From Blastochloris viridis (lineage in GTDB: Bacteria > Pseudomonadota > Alphaproteobacteria > UBA2136 > UBA6156), in the NCBI GenBank assembly GCA_005768725.1, contig VAFM01000003.1, positions 1-35,144 on the forward strand: a stretch of DNA of 35,144 nt. Direction: 5' to 3'. The translations under genes were made by a program, and so were the position numbers. Positions 32,723-35,144 of the stretch are shown here, piece after piece. The first letter of the stretch is position 1, and each line of letters starts with the position of its first letter. The notes beneath the pieces were generated by a model. That model made no database searches. It saw only the letters and a list, made by a program, of their open reading frames with translations, and had not been told where the DNA came from.

Positions 32723-35144
32723 CTACTGGCGGCAGACCACCAGACGGCCGTTAACCTGTTTAACGCTGCCGTAATTGCCGGAGTTACAGGCCTCGCCAGG
32801 GTTGTTGGCAAAGTTCACACTGCCGCTCACCTGCACCGGCGCATTGATGGCGACGCTGCCCGCCGTGTTGGCGATCACCGCGGTGGTGCCGGAGACGATG
32901 CGGTCGGTAGCCGTTGTACCAGAGATCAATCCATTGCCGGAGGCCAGCAAGGAACCAGAGAATGATGCTCCAAAGCTAATGAAGCTATTGCCACTGGTAT
33001 AGCCATAAGCCTCTACATAATCGGTGGATCCGTTCATGTACACAATGCTCGATGCAATGGGTTTTACGTCAGTTACCCCGCTGGCACCCTCATAGGTAAC
33101 CATGCCACCATTCTTATAAACTGCCGCAAAGCAGTTTGTCCCCTGATTGCAGTAGACACTATTTACGAACAGGTAGTTACCCGCCACAGTAGGGGTAAAC
33201 CGACTGGTACTGCTGTTGTAGCTGTTATAAGTGTCGAAATCTTTCGTCGCAAAACTGACCTTAGTCCATGTACCTGCAGAAACACCTGTCTGAGTGGCTG
33301 ACATAGTAGCCCGGAACGCCGGAACATTGGTGGGCGAAGCCCCGCCACCGAGCGCGGACACTGATACGCCATTGATGGTGCTGAGCGAGATGTTGTTGGT
33401 GGCCAGGTTCGGGATATAGCTGGCGGCACTGCCAAGGTAACCCCACGTGGTTCCTGCCGTACTCAGGCTGATGATGCTGGTGGCGCTATTGGTGGTCACC
33501 GCCAGCGTGCCGGAGGTCAGGCGGTCGCCCAGTGCGGTGCTGCCGTTGCCGGTACCACCGATAAAATTGAATGCCTTACCTTCAGCGTAAAGAGTGGAAA
33601 TGGATTTGTTCTGGCAGTCGAACGTATCCGTGCTGCTGCCTTGATAGGTACTATAATAGCTACCATCCGTATTGAAGGTAACCTGGACCACGGCCGTATC
33701 GGTCGACCATTGGTAAGACATGCGGCCGGTAGACTCGGCGAAGCCTTGGGTTAATACGGTTTTACGTCCTGTCGGAGCAGGGGATCCGCCGGTATCGGTA
33801 CAGATGAGGGCATCCGGCCAGCCACTGACCATGGTGGAAGTACTCACCGTATCCTGAACAAACTTGTTTACCCATTTAGAGCCGTCATACACCAGAATAC
33901 TGTTCGCCGCTGGAGAGGTCAGCGTCACATCGGTCAGGCTCGACATCGCACTCACGCCCGCACCGCTGCCGGAGATCAACCCATTCCCGGAAGCGACGAG
34001 TGTACCGGTAAAGTAAGTTGCAATAGTCGATCCACCTAAGGTTGTAGCTGTGGAAAAAGCGTAAAGTTCAGCATAGTCGGTAGAACCGTTCATATACACC
34101 AGCACGGTGGAAGGATAGGCATCATCCGTACCGCCAGCTTGTGTACCCGCAACAGAGATACGGACACCATTCTTGTAGATATTGGAATAGCAGTACCCGG
34201 CTGTACTCAAGCAGTAAGTACTGCCGGTGATAAGGTAGTAACCTGCAATGGTCGGCGTGAACCGGCTCGTACCGGTATCGAAATTATTATACGTATCGTA
34301 ATCTTCTGTCGTAAGCAGAACCTTGGTCTGCGTATTGGTCGGAATCGTCTGCGCTGTCCCATTCCGGTGCGCACGGAACGCCGGAACATTGGTGGGCGAA
34401 GCCCCGCCACCGAGTGCGGACACTGATACGCCATTGATGGTGCTGAGCGAGATGTTGTTGGTCGCCAGGTTAGGGAGATAGCTGGCGGCACTGCCGAGGT
34501 AACCCCAAGTGGTTCCTGCCGTACTCAGGCTGATGATACTGGTGGCGCTGTTGGTGGTCACCGCCAGCGTGCCGCTGGTCAGCCGGTCGCCTAATGCCGT
34601 GCTGCCGGAACCGTTGCCGCCAAGGAAGTTGAAGGCGCGGCCTTCGGCGTACAGCGTGGAAATTGATTTTGTGGAGGTGACGCAGTCATAGGATGAAGCG
34701 CCACTCTGCCCGCTGTAATTTCCTGCGGAATTGAATGATATGTATTCATCAGACGCATTATTGATAATGCGACGGTATAAACTGGTGGAACTGTCTGAGT
34801 ATGACAAAAAGAGAATACGGGAATTGCCCGCACTCGCATTACACAAAATCGCATCCGGCCAGCCATTCACCATGGTTGTGGTGCCGGAAATCGCCGTGGT
34901 GGCACTCGGTGTGACGTTCACCCAGCTTGTACCATTGAAGGTAAGAACCTGGCCGCTGGCCGGGCTGGAAAGGGCGACATCCGCCAATCCCGAAAGTGCG
35001 CTCGCACCCGTGCCGGAAACGATTCCGTTACCGGAGGCGCTGAGGATGGCACTGAAGTCGGCCACCTGGATCGTGGTGCCATCCGAATACCCCTGCATTT
35101 CCAGATAATCGGTGGTGCCGTTCATATAAACGATCTGAACGGAG
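32723..35144 (-). CDS. Modular C1q-domain surface or fibre protein, N-terminus outside window
   Basis: At least 806 residues, open through the right edge. Counting from the Met at 35125, the modules are: end of a first C1q-like domain (to 29), linker, Cys module WPDA (89-170), linker, C1q domain 2 (248-378), linker, Cys module 2 (436-523), linker, C1q domain 3 (602-728), and a C-terminal section (DRIVSGTTAVIANTAGSVAI...) ending ACNSGNYGSVKQVNGRLVVCRQ with a Cys pair. C1q features are AFRA, FDTYN..., SRFTPT.AGYY, VYMNGSTDY and a final F.G.L. The Cys modules have one Cys after WPDA and one before KSISTLYAEG. C1q-like domains in bacteria and phages form trimeric binding heads. The broken paralogue is at the left end of the window. 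Function is inferred as adhesion or receptor binding; a tail fibre origin cannot be excluded. Confidence 0.8.
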   Translation of the reverse strand, partial: SVQIVYMNGTTDYLEMQGYSDGTTIQVADFSAILSASGNGIVSGTGASALSGLADVALSSPASGQVLTFNGTSWVNVTPSATTAISGTTTMVNGWPDAILCNASAGNSRILFLSYSDSSTSLYRRIINNASDEYISFNSAGNYSGQSGASSYDCVTSTKSISTLYAEGRAFNFLGGNGSGSTALGDRLTSGTLAVTTNSATSIISLSTAGTTWGYLGSAASYLPNLATNNISLSTINGVSVSALGGGASPTNVPAFRAHRNGTAQTIPTNTQTKVLLTTEDYDTYNNFDTGTSRFTPTIAGYYLITGSTYCLSTAGYCYSNIYKNGVRISVAGTQAGGTDDAYPSTVLVYMNGSTDYAELYAFSTATTLGGSTIATYFTGTLVASGNGLISGSGAGVSAMSSLTDVTLTSPAANSILVYDGSKWVNKFVQDTVSTSTMVSGWPDALICTDTGGSPAPTGRKTVLTQGFAESTGRMSYQWSTDTAVVQVTFNTDGSYYSTYQGSSTDTFDCQNKSISTLYAEGKAFNFIGGTGNGSTALGDRLTSGTLAVTTNSATSIISLSTAGTTWGYLGSAASYIPNLATNNISLSTINGVSVSALGGGASPTNVPAFRATMSATQTGVSAGTWTKVSFATKDFDTYNSYNSSTSRFTPTVAGNYLFVNSVYCNQGTNCFAAVYKNGGMVTYEGASGVTDVKPIASSIVYMNGSTDYVEAYGYTSGNSFISFGASFSGSLLASGNGLISGTTATDRIVSGTTAVIANTAGSVAINAPVQVSGSVNFANNPGEACNSGNYGSVKQVNGRLVVCRQ
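33308..33541 (-). repeat. Intragenic repeat, copy nearer the C-terminus
   Basis: 234 bp encoding the linker from STALGDRLTSGTLAV to NVPAFRA. The protein differs from the other copy at one of 78 positions (Ile for Leu before PNL), and the DNA is nearly identical. The copies are 1062 bp apart, the length of one full C1q plus Cys-module unit. Confidence 0.9.
34370..34603 (-). repeat. Intragenic repeat, copy nearer the N-terminus
   Basis: Partner of the copy at 33308-33541. The C1q domains that follow each copy are much more diverged, so the linker DNA is conserved or homogenised while the heads vary. A more distant copy of the same linker is found in the left paralogue at about 1041-1200. Confidence 0.9.

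Overview
The window looks like a chromosomal segment of a GC-rich, motile, aerobic alphaproteobacterium. The evidence is the flagellar order fliF-fliG-fliH-fliN-motA-flbD-flhA with a FlbD-type sigma-54 activator, and an aa3-type oxidase with SCO1, PCuAC, CtaA, CtaB and COX11-type CtaG assembly factors. Genus cannot be read from the sequence. No tRNA, rRNA, CRISPR array or insertion sequence was seen.

Layout. 1-1363: start of a secreted modular C1q-domain protein on the minus strand, broken by a frameshift and by a TGA at a conserved Trp codon. 1466-5419: a YheS-type ABC-F ATPase, an RcnA nickel/cobalt exporter, and the divergent copper pair SCO1/PCuAC. 5534-16007: a large flagellin gene, then the flagellar basal-body operon with a consensus -24/-12 promoter in front of fliN-motA-flbD. 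16037-16921: an AT-rich GIY-YIG/DUF4357 gene, probably acquired. 16957-20607: a DEAD-box helicase with a long Arg/Gly/Ser tail, divergent from typA. 20731-22720: a secreted Ser/Gly plus Ala/Lys coiled-coil protein of 67 heptads, split by a 7-bp tandem duplication. 22904-28217: ohr, a small AT-rich secreted protein, rlmJ, and the ctaA-ctaB-ctaG-hydrolase operon. 28260-32574: an RlmI-type methyltransferase, an A2-type coxA with a 40-residue membrane peptide behind it, and dnaN. 32723-35144: a second, intact C1q-module protein that runs off the right edge.

How the parts connect. SCO1, PCuAC and CtaG load copper; CtaB and CtaA make haem A; both serve CoxA, which lies in a separate unit without coxB or coxC in view. 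The flagellar block gives the MS ring (FliF), C ring (FliG, FliN), export parts (FliH, FlhA), half of a stator (MotA) and the transcriptional checkpoint (FlbD).

The least conventional parts are the surface proteins: two paralogues made of alternating C1q-like and Cys-containing 'WPDA' modules with near-identical internal DNA repeats, and a very regular heptad protein. Two of these three loci carry frame-breaking lesions, which suggests decay, phase variation or assembly error. Nearly every gene here stops with TAA or TAG; only one uses TGA.
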